Source: Petunia secreta (taxonomy: Eukaryota; Streptophyta; Magnoliopsida; Solanales; Solanaceae). Taken from it: 64,000 nt of DNA. The stretch is from assembly GCA_029990175.1 (NCBI GenBank), contig JARKIP010000065.1, forward strand, positions 22,112,501 to 22,176,500, read 5' to 3'. Positions within the stretch are counted from its first letter, which is position 1, and the number at the start of each line of letters is the position of its first letter. Shown piece by piece: positions 21,417-31,162 of the stretch. A program made the translations under genes and the position numbers. Under the pieces are notes generated by a model. That model did not search any database. It was not told where the DNA came from and saw only the letters and a list, made by a program, of their open reading frames with translations.

Positions 21417-24017
21417 CTAGCAACTCCTCGGGGTGGCCAATAATCTCCTCCTTTTGTTCCTCTTGATCATCACTTTGTCATAGGTTTCTTCCAAGAGCTT
21501 CCTCCCCTTAGCATGGAGCTTAGAACCTACAAGCAACGACAAGCAAAAACACGCAAACGACCTACTTTGAAAGTAGGTTAGTGCAAGAAGTGTGGAAAAC
21601 ACACTCTTGTGATATAACCAAGCGTCAATAACAATCATGAATATCAAGTCTCCAAAGAGAACCATAAGCACTTGGTTAAAGATCAACATGCACTCAACAA
21701 GATAATGAGCAAAGAGGTCATGGGAAGATGGGAAATGCAAGATCAAGCTACCAAAATCCCCTTGAACCTTAAGCTCAAGATTAACACACCAATCTATCCT
21801 CGAGGTGTGATCAACATGTGGGGTGGAGTAAACAAAATGGTTCAATTGGCAACTAACATCAAATACTCCACTCCCCTTCTTGGAAGCACTCTTACACACA
21901 CCAAGAGTGGCTTCCTCACCTCCAAATCCATCTCTAAGACAATCTCCCGCACTAGGAAAACTCCAAAGGAATGTCTCCAAAATTGGCCCTTCATCATTAT
22001 AGTCCGCACAATGAAGGTTAGGACTACTAGAAGATGGCTCAACACAACCAATATTAAGACCACTCATCCTACTTGGAGCTCCAAACAATGGATCGTCCAT
22101 AGAGTCTAACCTTTCAAACCATGGAGGTTCTATTCTATTGCCAATCTTAGTCCGATACAATTCGCTACCACAAATGAGATTATCTTCACACAATGGAAAT
22201 GTAAAAGCATGCACCTCAAATTCATGGTCACACAAAAGCATTGTATCAAGACTAGGTTCACTTGAGGAGTCAACAGAGACAACCTTGTCCAATTCATGCA
22301 ATTTGGACTCCACAAGGTCAATTCCATCTTTTCCACAACACATTGGTCCACCAAATAGAAGCACATCAATAAGGGAATGATCAACTATTTCATCTTCCCA
22401 TTTGTCAAAGGTTGGTGGTGTGTCATAGCAAAGGTCACAATCATGGTCAACTATCAAATCTACACTAGGGAGGGGTTCAATGAACAATAAGCTCACATCA
22501 TGATGTGGCATGGTATCCCTTCCAACTAGTGTTTCACAAGCACACACAAGTTGACAACTAGACTCTTCACTAGTGGTATATTCACTAGATGCATCAAAAA
22601 CACCAACTAGTGTTGAGTCATCACAAGACAAGTAGCTAGTAGGCTCATGAATAGGTGAAGCAACACTTACACTTGTAGCACTTCCTCGATCACTCACAAG
22701 GCTTAAAGTGTCATGTGTTACTCCTTCATGAAGCTCACATTGAGAACTTTCCTCCTCTTGTCTTTCCTTCCAAGCACATGGTTGAGGCTCCAATGGCTTG
22801 TCTTCATTTGTACCTACACAAGAACTAACACAAGAAAAAGTAGAAGATGAAGAATTGTTAGAATAATGGGTGCTCTCACTCTCAATTTTTCTTTCCTCAC
22901 CTCTCTTCTCTCTCAATTTTACCTCATGGTCAAGTGTAGTTGGTGGTGACAATCCACTCACATCACTCCTCAATTCCTCTCCTTTTTCCTCTCTTAGATT
23001 GTCACCGGTCACTCCCTCACTTCTCTCTATCTTTTCTCTCTGATTTGAAGTGGAGCGACTCTCACTTTCATCATGCTTTGGCAAGACAACAAGATTGTTT
23101 GCCTCAGGTTCAAGTACAATGGGTGACTTGGCTTTAGCCGCTTCCCTCAACTCCCTCATCCGCTTGTAGTCTCCCCTTACTTGCCTTGGAGTCAAAGCTT
23201 TAAGCACATACTTTCTCCCATCATTCTTGACCGTATATGAATTGGTCCGGCCATCGTGCACCACACATCTATCATGTTGCCATGGTCTCCCAAATAAGAG
23301 ATGGCATGCTTGCATCGGGACAACATCAAACAAGGTTTTGTCTTTATAGCTTCCCATGCCAAACTCAATCAATGCTTGCTCCACCACCTTCAACTCCCCA
23401 CTCTCACTCAGCCATTGTAATCGATATGGGTTGGGATGTTTCAAGGTGGGTAACTTCAATTGGGAAATCAATGTTTGGCTCACTATGTTGGCACAACTTT
23501 CTGAGTCAATAATCATGGAGCAAACTACACCCATGACTCGGCATCTAGCATGAAAGAGGTTCTCTCTTTGATCATTCTCACTATCCTCCACAAATACGGC
23601 ACCTAAGCTTCTCCTCACAACTAGGGAAACATGAGGATTATCCTCTTCAACAATATCCTCCTCCACATCATCCATTGGTAGAACATTTCGGATGGGTCTT
23701 GGAAGTTGAGTATTCCTTTGGGGATTGCCCAAAGGGTGGGGATTTCCCACTTGTTGGGGATTGCCCAACACTTGTTCATTTCCTTCATGGTCTTCCTTTA
23801 CCCGTTGTTGACTAGGCGACTCAACAACTTGTTCCGGGGTAAAGGTCGAATCACTTGTACCTCCTCCGACTTCAACTCGGACACTCGGGGTCCCTCTTCC
23901 AACTTGGGCAATTGAGGCCCTTCTTTCAAGAGTTCCAATCCTTTGGCTCATGCTATCCAATTTTGCTAAGATAGTAGCCAAAGTACTCTTCATGAATCCA
24001 TCACCTTCATTGGCCAT
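21417..24017 (-). CDS. E4 polyprotein, 866 codons: gag N-terminus, protease, large unrecognised domain
   Basis: I chose ATG at 24017 (MANEGDGF) because the same start follows GTACA or TACG in E5 and E8. Residues 5-40 look coiled-coil-like. The capsid and zinc knuckle are deleted, so the chain passes from PRPIRNV (about 110) to the protease (about 155-270, MIIDSESCAN, then MQACHLLFGRPWQ). The catalytic DSG reads DSE. Residues 300-820 are the insert: REKIERSEGVTGDN (about 327-340), VSGLSP, CDLCYDTPPTFD, DHSLIDVLLFGGPMCC and AWLYHKSVFSTLLALTY. It is rich in Asp, Glu, Ser and Cys. The last 40 residues (KLHAKGRKLLEETYDKV) match the segment after the integrase of E5, but a one-base insertion near 21445 ends the frame early. 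RT and integrase are absent. I do not recognise the insert and assign no function. Confidence 0.8.
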   Translation of the reverse strand: MANEGDGFMKSTLATILAKLDSMSQRIGTLERRASIAQVGRGTPSVRVEVGGGTSDSTFTPEQVVESPSQQRVKEDHEGNEQVLGNPQQVGNPHPLGNPQRNTQLPRPIRNVLPMDDVEEDIVEEDNPHVSLVVRRSLGAVFVEDSENDQRENLFHARCRVMGVVCSMIIDSESCANIVSQTLISQLKLPTLKHPNPYRLQWLSESGELKVVEQALIEFGMGSYKDKTLFDVVPMQACHLLFGRPWQHDRCVVHDGRTNSYTVKNDGRKYVLKALTPRQVRGDYKRMRELREAAKAKSPIVLEPEANNLVVLPKHDESESRSTSNQREKIERSEGVTGDNLREEKGEELRSDVSGLSPPTTLDHEVKLREKRGEERKIESESTHYSNNSSSSTFSCVSSCVGTNEDKPLEPQPCAWKERQEEESSQCELHEGVTHDTLSLVSDRGSATSVSVASPIHEPTSYLSCDDSTLVGVFDASSEYTTSEESSCQLVCACETLVGRDTMPHHDVSLLFIEPLPSVDLIVDHDCDLCYDTPPTFDKWEDEIVDHSLIDVLLFGGPMCCGKDGIDLVESKLHELDKVVSVDSSSEPSLDTMLLCDHEFEVHAFTFPLCEDNLICGSELYRTKIGNRIEPPWFERLDSMDDPLFGAPSRMSGLNIGCVEPSSSSPNLHCADYNDEGPILETFLWSFPSAGDCLRDGFGGEEATLGVCKSASKKGSGVFDVSCQLNHFVYSTPHVDHTSRIDWCVNLELKVQGDFGSLILHFPSSHDLFAHYLVECMLIFNQVLMVLFGDLIFMIVIDAWLYHKSVFSTLLALTYFQSRSFACFCLSLLVGSKLHAKGRKLLEETYDKVMIKRNKRRRLLATPRSC

Positions 24018-24179
24018 CGTACCTACAAAATCAACAAATGTTGGCAAAACACCTCACACACACCCTCACGTGTATAACACTCGGGTCACTCGTTTAGTGG
24101 TGGTGGATATTTCACTCAAGTTTGAGTCTAAAAGCTTCACATAGATGAATAGCAATCAGAGGAGAGTTCTAAAAGCTCC

Positions 24180-24243
24180 TTGAAGTGCTCTTCCTTGGCC
24201 TTGGATGGTGCTTTTGGATGGATGCTCGAATTGCCCCGCATCA
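24180..24243 (-). repeat. 5' LTR remnant of E4
   Basis: The sequence matches the last 60 or so bases of the 3' LTR (21296-21359), including GGATGGTGCTTTTGGATGG and the CCGCATCA end. The rest of the LTR, the primer site and part of the leader are missing. Confidence 0.85.
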
Positions 24244-24438
24244 ACTCCACTCACCCCGGAGTGTGCTTGACTCGTGAATAGTTTGATTGAGTTGAGGAAT
24301 TGCTATTCATCTATGTGAAGCTTTTGGAATACAACTCGAGTGAAATATCCACCACCACTAAACGAGTGAACCGAGTGAAACACAAGTGAGGGAGTGTGTG
24401 AGGTGATTTCACTAACGTTTATTCTTCTTGTAGGTACA

Positions 24439-27400
24439 ATGGCCAACGAAGGTGGAGATTTTATAAAGGATGCCTTGGCTAGTCTCCTTGCCAAGATGGA
24501 TATCATGAACCAAAGGATTGAGTCTCTTGAAAAGGAGGCCTCAAGTACCCAAGGTGATCAAGGGACCCTGAGTGTCAAAGATGATAAAGGGACCCCGAGA
24601 GTCCAAGTTGAGAAAGGGACCCCGAGTGTCCAAATTGAAGCCGGTGAAGGCTCAAGTAGTCCTACCTTTACCCTGTAACAAATTGTTGAGTTGCTTAATC
24701 AACAACAGGTGAAGGAAGATCGTGAGAGATATGAACAAAAGTTGGGCAATACCCAACGAACGGGCATTCCCTACCTAGGGATCAACCCTAACCTTATGGG
24801 CTATCCCCAAAGGAATGTTCCTCTTCCAATGGCCATTCGAAATATGCAACCTCTTGGACAAGTGGGAGAAGCTCAAGAAGGGGAGGAGGAAGAATGTGGA
24901 GGTAATGACTATGGAGCTCCTAATCCGAATGGGAGAGCCATGAATTGGGGACGCAATGTTGATAGGGGTAGAGGCCGAGGTCGAGGGCCACCCATAGGGG
25001 TTGATAGGGATGTTGGAGGGAATGCTAGGAGGGATTTTGGTGGTTATGGCGGCAACTTTGGAGGTCAACCGGAGCCTTACCAAGGGGGTTGAGATAAGAA
25101 CAATCTTAATAGTGTGAAGCTCACTATTCCTTCCTTCAAAGGGAGTAGTGACCTGGTGGAGTACATTGATTGGAAATTGGCTATGGAGAGAATATTCGAC
25201 ACCAATGATATGCCCGAAGAGAAGAAGGCCAAGTATGCAATATCTTCTTTTGAATCCATTGCTTCTACTTGGTGGGAATCGGTCAAGAGAAATAGAAGGA
25301 GGAATGCTATGACAATCAATGTGACTTGGGGTGAATTGATTCGTGTGATGGATGAGAAGTACTTCACTCACCAATACTGTGTAGACCAATACAAGCGTCT
25401 CTATGAGCTAAAGCAAGGTTACAAGATGGTTGGGGAGTACTTTAATGAATTTGAGCAAATCCGGATGTCCCTAGATTTGGATAGGGAAGAGGATGAGCAA
25501 GACATGATTAGATTTTGAAGTGGTTTGAACCGAGACATAGCTTCACAATTGAAGTTTCACAAGTATGAAGACTACTATATGCTGTGCAAAGATGCGGTTA
25601 AAGCCGAGAAATGGCTTAAGGAAAGAAATCCACTCGCTACAAGAGTAGCACTCCTACTCCCATGAGTAAGCCAAAGGAGTGGAAGACTCCTAGTCCAAAT
25701 GCAAGATTCTCAAATGCAAGTGGTACAAGTGGTGTAAATGCTAGCAAAGATGTGAAGAAGCCGTATGAAAAGTACACACCAAATGTGGGAGGTAACTCTA
25801 AAACCCAATTAAATACTCATACTTCTTCTTCAATTCAATGCCACAAGTGCAAGGGGTATGGTCACTTTGCTAAAGAGTGTCCTACGAAAAGGACCATGAT
25901 TGTGGTTGGTGATAGTGCTTATGAACAAGAAAGTGAACCGGATGATGAGGGAGTAGAGGGAGATGAGTTGGATGATGTGGAGGATGATACGGTGGAGGAT
26001 GATGATCCTCATGCTTTCCTAGTTATGAGGAGGAGTTTAGGTGCTATGCTTGTGGAGGATAGTGAGACCTTGCATAGGGAAAACCTCTTCCATGCTAGAT
26101 GCCGAGTCATGGGTGTTGTTTGTTCTATGATCATTGACTCGGGAAATTGTGCTAATGTTGTTAGTCAATCACTTGTTCCCAATTGAAATTACCTACTTTG
26201 AAACACCCCAAACCTTACCGTTTGCAATGGCTTAGTGAGTGTGGGGAGCTAAAGGTGGTGAAGCAAGTAATGATTAAGTTCAAAATGGGGAACTATGTGG
26301 ATGAACACATGTTTGACACGGTGCCTATGCAAGCATGCCACCTTCTATTTGGAAGGTCATGGCAATTTGATAGACATGTAGTTCATGATGGCCGTGTCAA
26401 CACTTATACAGTCAAGCATGAGGGAAGAAAATTTGTGCTTAAACCCTTGACACCCAAGCAAGTAAGTAATGATTACAAGCGGATGAGGGAGTTAAGAGAT
26501 GCGGCAAAGGCTAAGTCAGTTGTTGAGACTAGTCCTTTGGCCGAGAGCTTGGTGGTGACTCCACCATCTTCTACCGGTAGCATATGTGCCATGATGCAAC
26601 CGGGTGAACTTTTGAGAGGAAATGATGGCAACAAGCTACTCCTTTGCCTAGTGCATAAAGGTATGATCCTTACATCCGATGTTGATTTCTCCACTAACCC
26701 TTTACCTAGTGCAATTGAGAATGCTTTGAAGGTAATTGAAAACATGTTCCCGGAATAGATGCCGAGTGGTCTTCCTCTATTAAGGGAATAGAGCACCAAA
26801 TTTATTTTATCCCGGGGTCTCAAATTCCAAACAAACCGGCTGATAGGAGCAATCCAGAGGACACAAGAGAATTGAAAAATCAAGTAGATGACTTGCTAAC
26901 CAAAGGCTTGGTCCGTGAAAGTTTGAGTCCACGCACCGTACCAGTCATTCTTGTGCCAAAGAAGGACGGGACATGGAGAATGTGCGTTGATTGCCGGGCC
27001 GTGAACAAGATAATGGTAAAGTATCGTCATCCTATTCCAAGACTTTATAACATGCTTGATGACTTGAGTGGTTCATGTGTCTTTACCAAAATAGACCTTA
27101 GGTCCGGTTACCATCAAATCCGGATGAAACCTGGGGACGAATGGAAAACCGCATTCAAGACCAAGTTTGGTCTCTATGAATGGTTGGTGAGGCCCTTTGG
27201 GCTCTCCAATGCACCTAGTACTTTTATGAGACTAATGAACCATGTTGTGAAACCGTTTATCAATAAATTCGTGGTTGTCTATTTTGATGATATTTTGATA
27301 TAAAGTAAGTCAATAGATGATCATGTTGGCCACTTAAGTCAAGTTCTTGAAGTGCTAAGAGCCGAAGAGCTCTATGCCAATTTGAAAAAGTGTGCCTTTT

Positions 27401-28351
27401 GTGTGGAAAAGGTTGTCTTCCTTGGGTTTGTTGTGAGTGCCCAAGGAGTGGAGGTGGATGAGTCCAAGGTAGAGGCCATTCGTGATTGGCCTACTCCTAC
27501 TTCCGTGACTCAAGTGAGGAGCTTTCATGGTCTTGCTAGTTTTTATAGACGATTTGTGAAAGACTTTAGCTCCATCGCCGCTCCACTCACCGAATTGGTG
27601 AAGAAGGACAAACCGTTTGTGTGGGGAGAGCATCAAGAGAAGGCCTTCCAAGAATTGAAAAGTAGGTTGAGTACCGCCCCTCTATTGCAATTGCCCGACT
27701 TTGGAAAGGCATTTGAGGTTGAATGTGATGCCTCGGGGGTGGGAATTAGTGGTGTTTTAATGCAAGATGGAAAACCCATAGCCTACTTTAGTGCAAAATT
27801 CAAGAGAGCCTCCTTGAATTACTCTACGCATGACAAGGAGTTGTATGCCCTAGTGAGAGCTCTTGCTCATTGGCAACCTTACCTTTGGCCTAGGGGATTT
27901 GTGACTAAGAGTGATCATGAGTCACTCAAACATCTTAGGGGCCAAGAGAAGTTGAACAAGAGGCATGTCAAGCGGGTAGAGTTCATTGAGTCTTTTTTTT
28001 ATGTTGTTCAATACAAAAAGGAGAAAGACAATGTTGTGGCGGATGCGCTTTCTAGGAAGTTTGCTCTTGCCACTGCTCTTCCCTCCAAGCTCATGGGTTT
28101 TGAGATCATCAAGTTGATGTATGCTCATGACACTTAGCTAAAGTGCATCCATGAAGCTCTAGAAAAAGGAGAAAGAGTTGAGAAATACCAATGGGTTAAT
28201 GGCTATATCTTTAAAAATGGTAAAGTTTGCATACCCGAGTCCTCATGGAGAGAATTACTTCTGCAATAAGCACATAGTGGAGGGCTCATGGGTCACTTTG
28301 GTAGGGATAAAACCTTGGCCATTCTCATGGAGCAATTCCATTGGCCTAGAA
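24439..28351 (+). pseudogene. E5 gag-pol, first segment: gag, protease, RT, RNase H, integrase zinc part
   Basis: The start is ATG 24439 (MANEGGDF). Capsid-like part 25114-25640 (WWESVKRNRR), zinc knuckle CHKCKGYGHFAKEC from 25839 with all four ligands, protease near 26135 (IIDSGNCANVVS). RT 26870-27600 has CVDCRAVN, KIDLRSGYHQIRM and YFDDILI, and RNase H (about 27710-28050) runs from VECDASGVG to DNVVADALSRK. The integrase zinc region starts at about 28270 and is cut by E6. In-frame stops occur at 24676, 25090, 25516, 26756, 27301, 28135 and 28267, with frameshifts near 25625, 26175 and 26790. Several stops fit CGA to TGA or GAG to TAG changes. It is a dead copy of an otherwise complete Ty3/gypsy polyprotein. 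Confidence 0.88.
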
Positions 28352-29576
28352 TAATCACGACCCAATTTTCGGGGCCGTGATGGCACCTAAATGTTACATC
28401 CTTAGGTGAACCACGAATAATTAAACTGACTCATAATGATAATTTAGATAAAAAATATTTCAATAAAATGTAGGTGTAGACATCCACCCGAAATACAGTG
28501 TCAATAGAGCATCTACGAATTCTGACATCCGATATATATATATATATAAAATACAAGATGTAGGAAGTGTCTAAACACTAAGGTGGATCACACGGTATGC
28601 CACCGCGAACCATGAGGTTGGCTCACCTCAAGAAAAATAGCCACAACCTCGAACGGATCAGATAAGTCCAGCTGTCTGACTAGTAGAAGGATCTGCACAT
28701 TTAAACAGTAAGTTATGAGCCAAAGCCCAGTAAGATCATCGACAGGCCCGCTAAATTACCCTTTCGGGGCAAGTCTTTGATAATGCATAAACTAATAACG
28801 GAAGTACAATCCACACCTTTACAGGAACCCATAAACATTACATACGATAATATAATTATACAACAACACAAGCAATAATACGCGAATACATAACATTGTC
28901 AATAATATAAAGATACATAATATAGGCAGCATATACAATATTATATTCATACTATGGCATAAGCAATAATATAATTAACACACAGCATCTCGATGATATA
29001 TCTCGCATACCACATAGGTAATGATATACCTAGCACATAGCATAAGCACACAACCGGTGCGGCTTTGTTTATAGGTCATAACGCACCACACGCCTCTGTC
29101 CCTATAAACAACTTTACTTATAGGTCATAACGCACCACAAGCCTCTGTCCCTATAAGTCTCCACATCTAGGTCATAACGCACTACCGGCCTCTATCCCTA
29201 GATGAAATTTCGCTTCTAGGTCATAACGCACCACCGGCCTCTGTCCCTAGAGCATATCAATAATACACCGGCACACAACATCGACTATACACAAGTCACG
29301 TTTGTGGTTTCTCCTTTTTGTATAAATATAACGAGTAGTACATAATACTATCTACTAGACAATAATAGTCAATTAAGTACTCGACATCTTACTTAGCAAG
29401 ATCAAATCTTATCCGCAAGCAAAATAGAGGTCAAGTCTCACTTACCTCAAAATCGGCTCAAGTGGCTAAGGAACGACCTCCTTTTCCAAACGATGTGCCT
29501 CCGTAAGACTCCTCTCTGAGCCCAAGAAATAGTGTCGCACTTGTAAGCATGTGAGAAAAGGATTCTAAGCCCTTAC
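28352..29576 (-). repeat. 3' LTR of E6, left part
   Basis: This part is colinear with 51009-52215 in the partner LTR. It includes a short AT repeat at about 28533-28548 and four hairpin repeat units at 29071-29251. It is interrupted at 29576 inside CCCTTAC by the 15-kb block and resumes at 44571. Confidence 0.88.
29071..29251. repeat. Four tandem hairpin units in the E6 left LTR
   Basis: Each unit has a conserved loop (TCATAACGCACCAC...CCTCTGTC) flanked by complementary arms. The arms are TTTATAGG/CCTATAAA, CTTATAGG/CCTATAAG, CATCTAGG/CCTAGATG and TCTAGG/CCTAGA. The arms differ between units but stay complementary. Confidence 0.85.
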
Positions 29577-29760
29577 TGATAAGAATCAAACGCGGAAAGT
29601 AAAAAGGATAAGAACGAGACGTTACTCGATCTCTAATCTGAAGTAGCAATGGAGAACTTGTTCCGTTACACCCCGAGAGAAGGACAACAACACCTACGCT
29701 AAGCAACTACCCTCGAGCTAACGTGAGCACGCAAGTAGAATGGTCGGGGGGAAAGGTAGT
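29577..29760 (-). repeat. 3' LTR fragment of E7m
   Basis: It matches 43762-43955 (TGATAAGAATC through the G-run to GGTAGT) and ends where a + strand LTR begins. The remaining 600 bp of this LTR are missing. Confidence 0.8.
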
Positions 29761-29915
29761 TGATAAGACCCAAACCCCCACAAGACCCTTCACTCGGAGC
29801 CAAGCTAAGGACATCCAAGGAGTACACCTACACTTGATGAGGAAGGGCCTAGAAGAAGGAAGCGATTGGAAGCCGTTCCGAGTGCTTAAAGTGCAAGGGG
29901 AGCAGCCCAGTCATC

Positions 29916-30130
29916 CAGGCGCTCCGCCTGAAGAACCAGGCGCTCCGCCTGAAGAACCAGGCGCTCCGCCTGAAGAGACTTAGGCCTGGGCGCCCCGCCT
30001 GAAGGAGCCAGGCGCTCCACCTGAGCAAGCCTAGGCCTGGGCGCTCCGCCCAAACTCTGGGCGCCCCGCCTAGGCCACCCCACTGATCAATTGGCCGGGT
30101 GCTCCGCCCCAATCTTGTGCGCTCCGCCCG
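29916..30130. repeat. GC-rich palindrome array in E7p LTR
   Basis: Three near-perfect tandem units of about 21 bp (CCAGGCGCTCCGCCTGAAGAA, shown as 29916-29980) are followed by looser copies up to 30130. Each contains the palindrome-like core GGCGCTCCGCC. Confidence 0.85.
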
Positions 30131-30248
30131 GAATGCTGAAGGACGAGATTCTTAGTTATGTTAAGACTATTTTGACCCTACGTGGTCCTATGTTCCTAAG
30201 CCTAAGTGTGGGCATATTAGACCTTTCATATGGTGTCTAAAAACACCT

Positions 30249-30257
30249 ATAAATAGC
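30249..30257 (+). promoter_or_regulatory. TATA box in E7p LTR
   Basis: TATAAATAG, followed by CTAGATTGC as in E5. Confidence 0.6.
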
Positions 30258-30576
30258 TAGATTGCTTGTTATTTTCATTAGCTTACCTTTGATGAAAAAC
30301 AAACACTTGTGTTGAAGAGTTGAACTCTTATTGAATGAAATCCCTTGAATTGGGACTTGTTCTTCCTCTAGCGGATCTAGATGAATTCCAACCCCCCCCC
30401 CCCCGACCATTCTACTTGCGTGCTCACGTTAGCTCGAGGGTAGTTGCCTAGAGTAGGTGTTCTTGACCTCCTCTCGGGGTGTAACGGAACAAGTTCTCCG
30501 TTGCTACTTGAGATTTGTGATCGAGATACGTCTCGTTCTTATCCTTTTTATTTTCCGCGTTTGATTCTTATCAGTT

Positions 30577-30588
30577 TGGTATCAGAGC
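30577..30588 (+). other. Primer-binding site of E7p
   Basis: TGGTATCAGAGC, a full match to the initiator-Met site, three bases after the LTR. Confidence 0.85.
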
Positions 30589-31162
30589 AAGGTTCGGGTA
30601 TCGTTCCTACGAACCCCGACCCTTGATTCTTCGTGCCTAGTATCTTCTTTTAGTTTTCTTGTTGTTGAAGTTATTGGGAAAACGAAAATTACAAAAAAAT
30701 TGAAAAAAATTCAAAAATTCAAAAATTAGTGTAACTTTTTGGTGTTTGTGATTCTTGAAGTGGGTGTTATAGACTATCGATCCTTCTTGAAAACTTGATG
30801 ATTGGGTACCAAATTTGTTGGGATTGGATTGAATTAAAAATTGAAAACCCCAATTGTTGATAAACCCTACCAAACCCTTGTTCTTGAAGAATTTGAATGA
30901 TTTTGGGTAGTGTGATTGTGGGGTTTTGGAATTGTTTACTGGGGATTGATCTCTATTGAAAACCGAACAAATTGCAACAAGAATCGTGTGATTCGGAGTT
31001 CGGTAACATAGTTTTTGAAGAATCAAAACCCACCCTTGAACCTTGAAACCCATGTTGAAACCCCAAACTTGAAAACTTTGAATCTTGATTGAACATTATT
31101 TGTTGGTTGTTTAGGTGTGAAATTGATTGGGGATTGTAGGTTGTATCAAGGAACAACTTTAG
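30589..31162 (+). other. 5' leader of E7p, shortened
   Basis: The leader is non-coding and AT-rich. It joins directly into the middle of gag at about 31163, so the gag N-terminus and any palindrome cluster of this leader are deleted. Confidence 0.65.

Larger units (their letters stand above)
20645..24243 (-). mobile_element. E4: non-autonomous Ty3/gypsy element with a long intact ORF
   Basis: 3' LTR 20645-21359, ORF 21417-24017, and a 5' LTR cut down to the last 60 or so bp (24180-24243). The target duplication ACTCC is at 20640-20644 and 24244-24248. Removing E4 with one copy restores the leader sequence also seen in E8 (ACTCCACTCACCCCGGAG). The leader, primer site and most of the 5' LTR are deleted, so this copy can no longer replicate on its own sequences. 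Confidence 0.9.
29761..30573 (+). repeat. 5' LTR of E7p
   Basis: This 813-bp LTR starts TGATAAGACC and ends TTCTTATCA. It opens with coding-like sequence (TRPFTRSQAKDIQ), then has repeated GGCGCTCCGCCTGAA units (29916-30130), a TATA box at 30249-30257 and a C-run at 30391-30404. It is inverted relative to 43762-44565. Confidence 0.85.

Noticed and set aside
21417..24017. Treating the E4 ORF as a host gene
   Set aside because: It is bounded by LTR sequences with a target duplication, and starts and ends with gag and pol sequence.
29071..29251. CRISPR-like array
   Set aside because: Units lack unique spacers, arms form hairpins, and the setting is a plant retroelement LTR.
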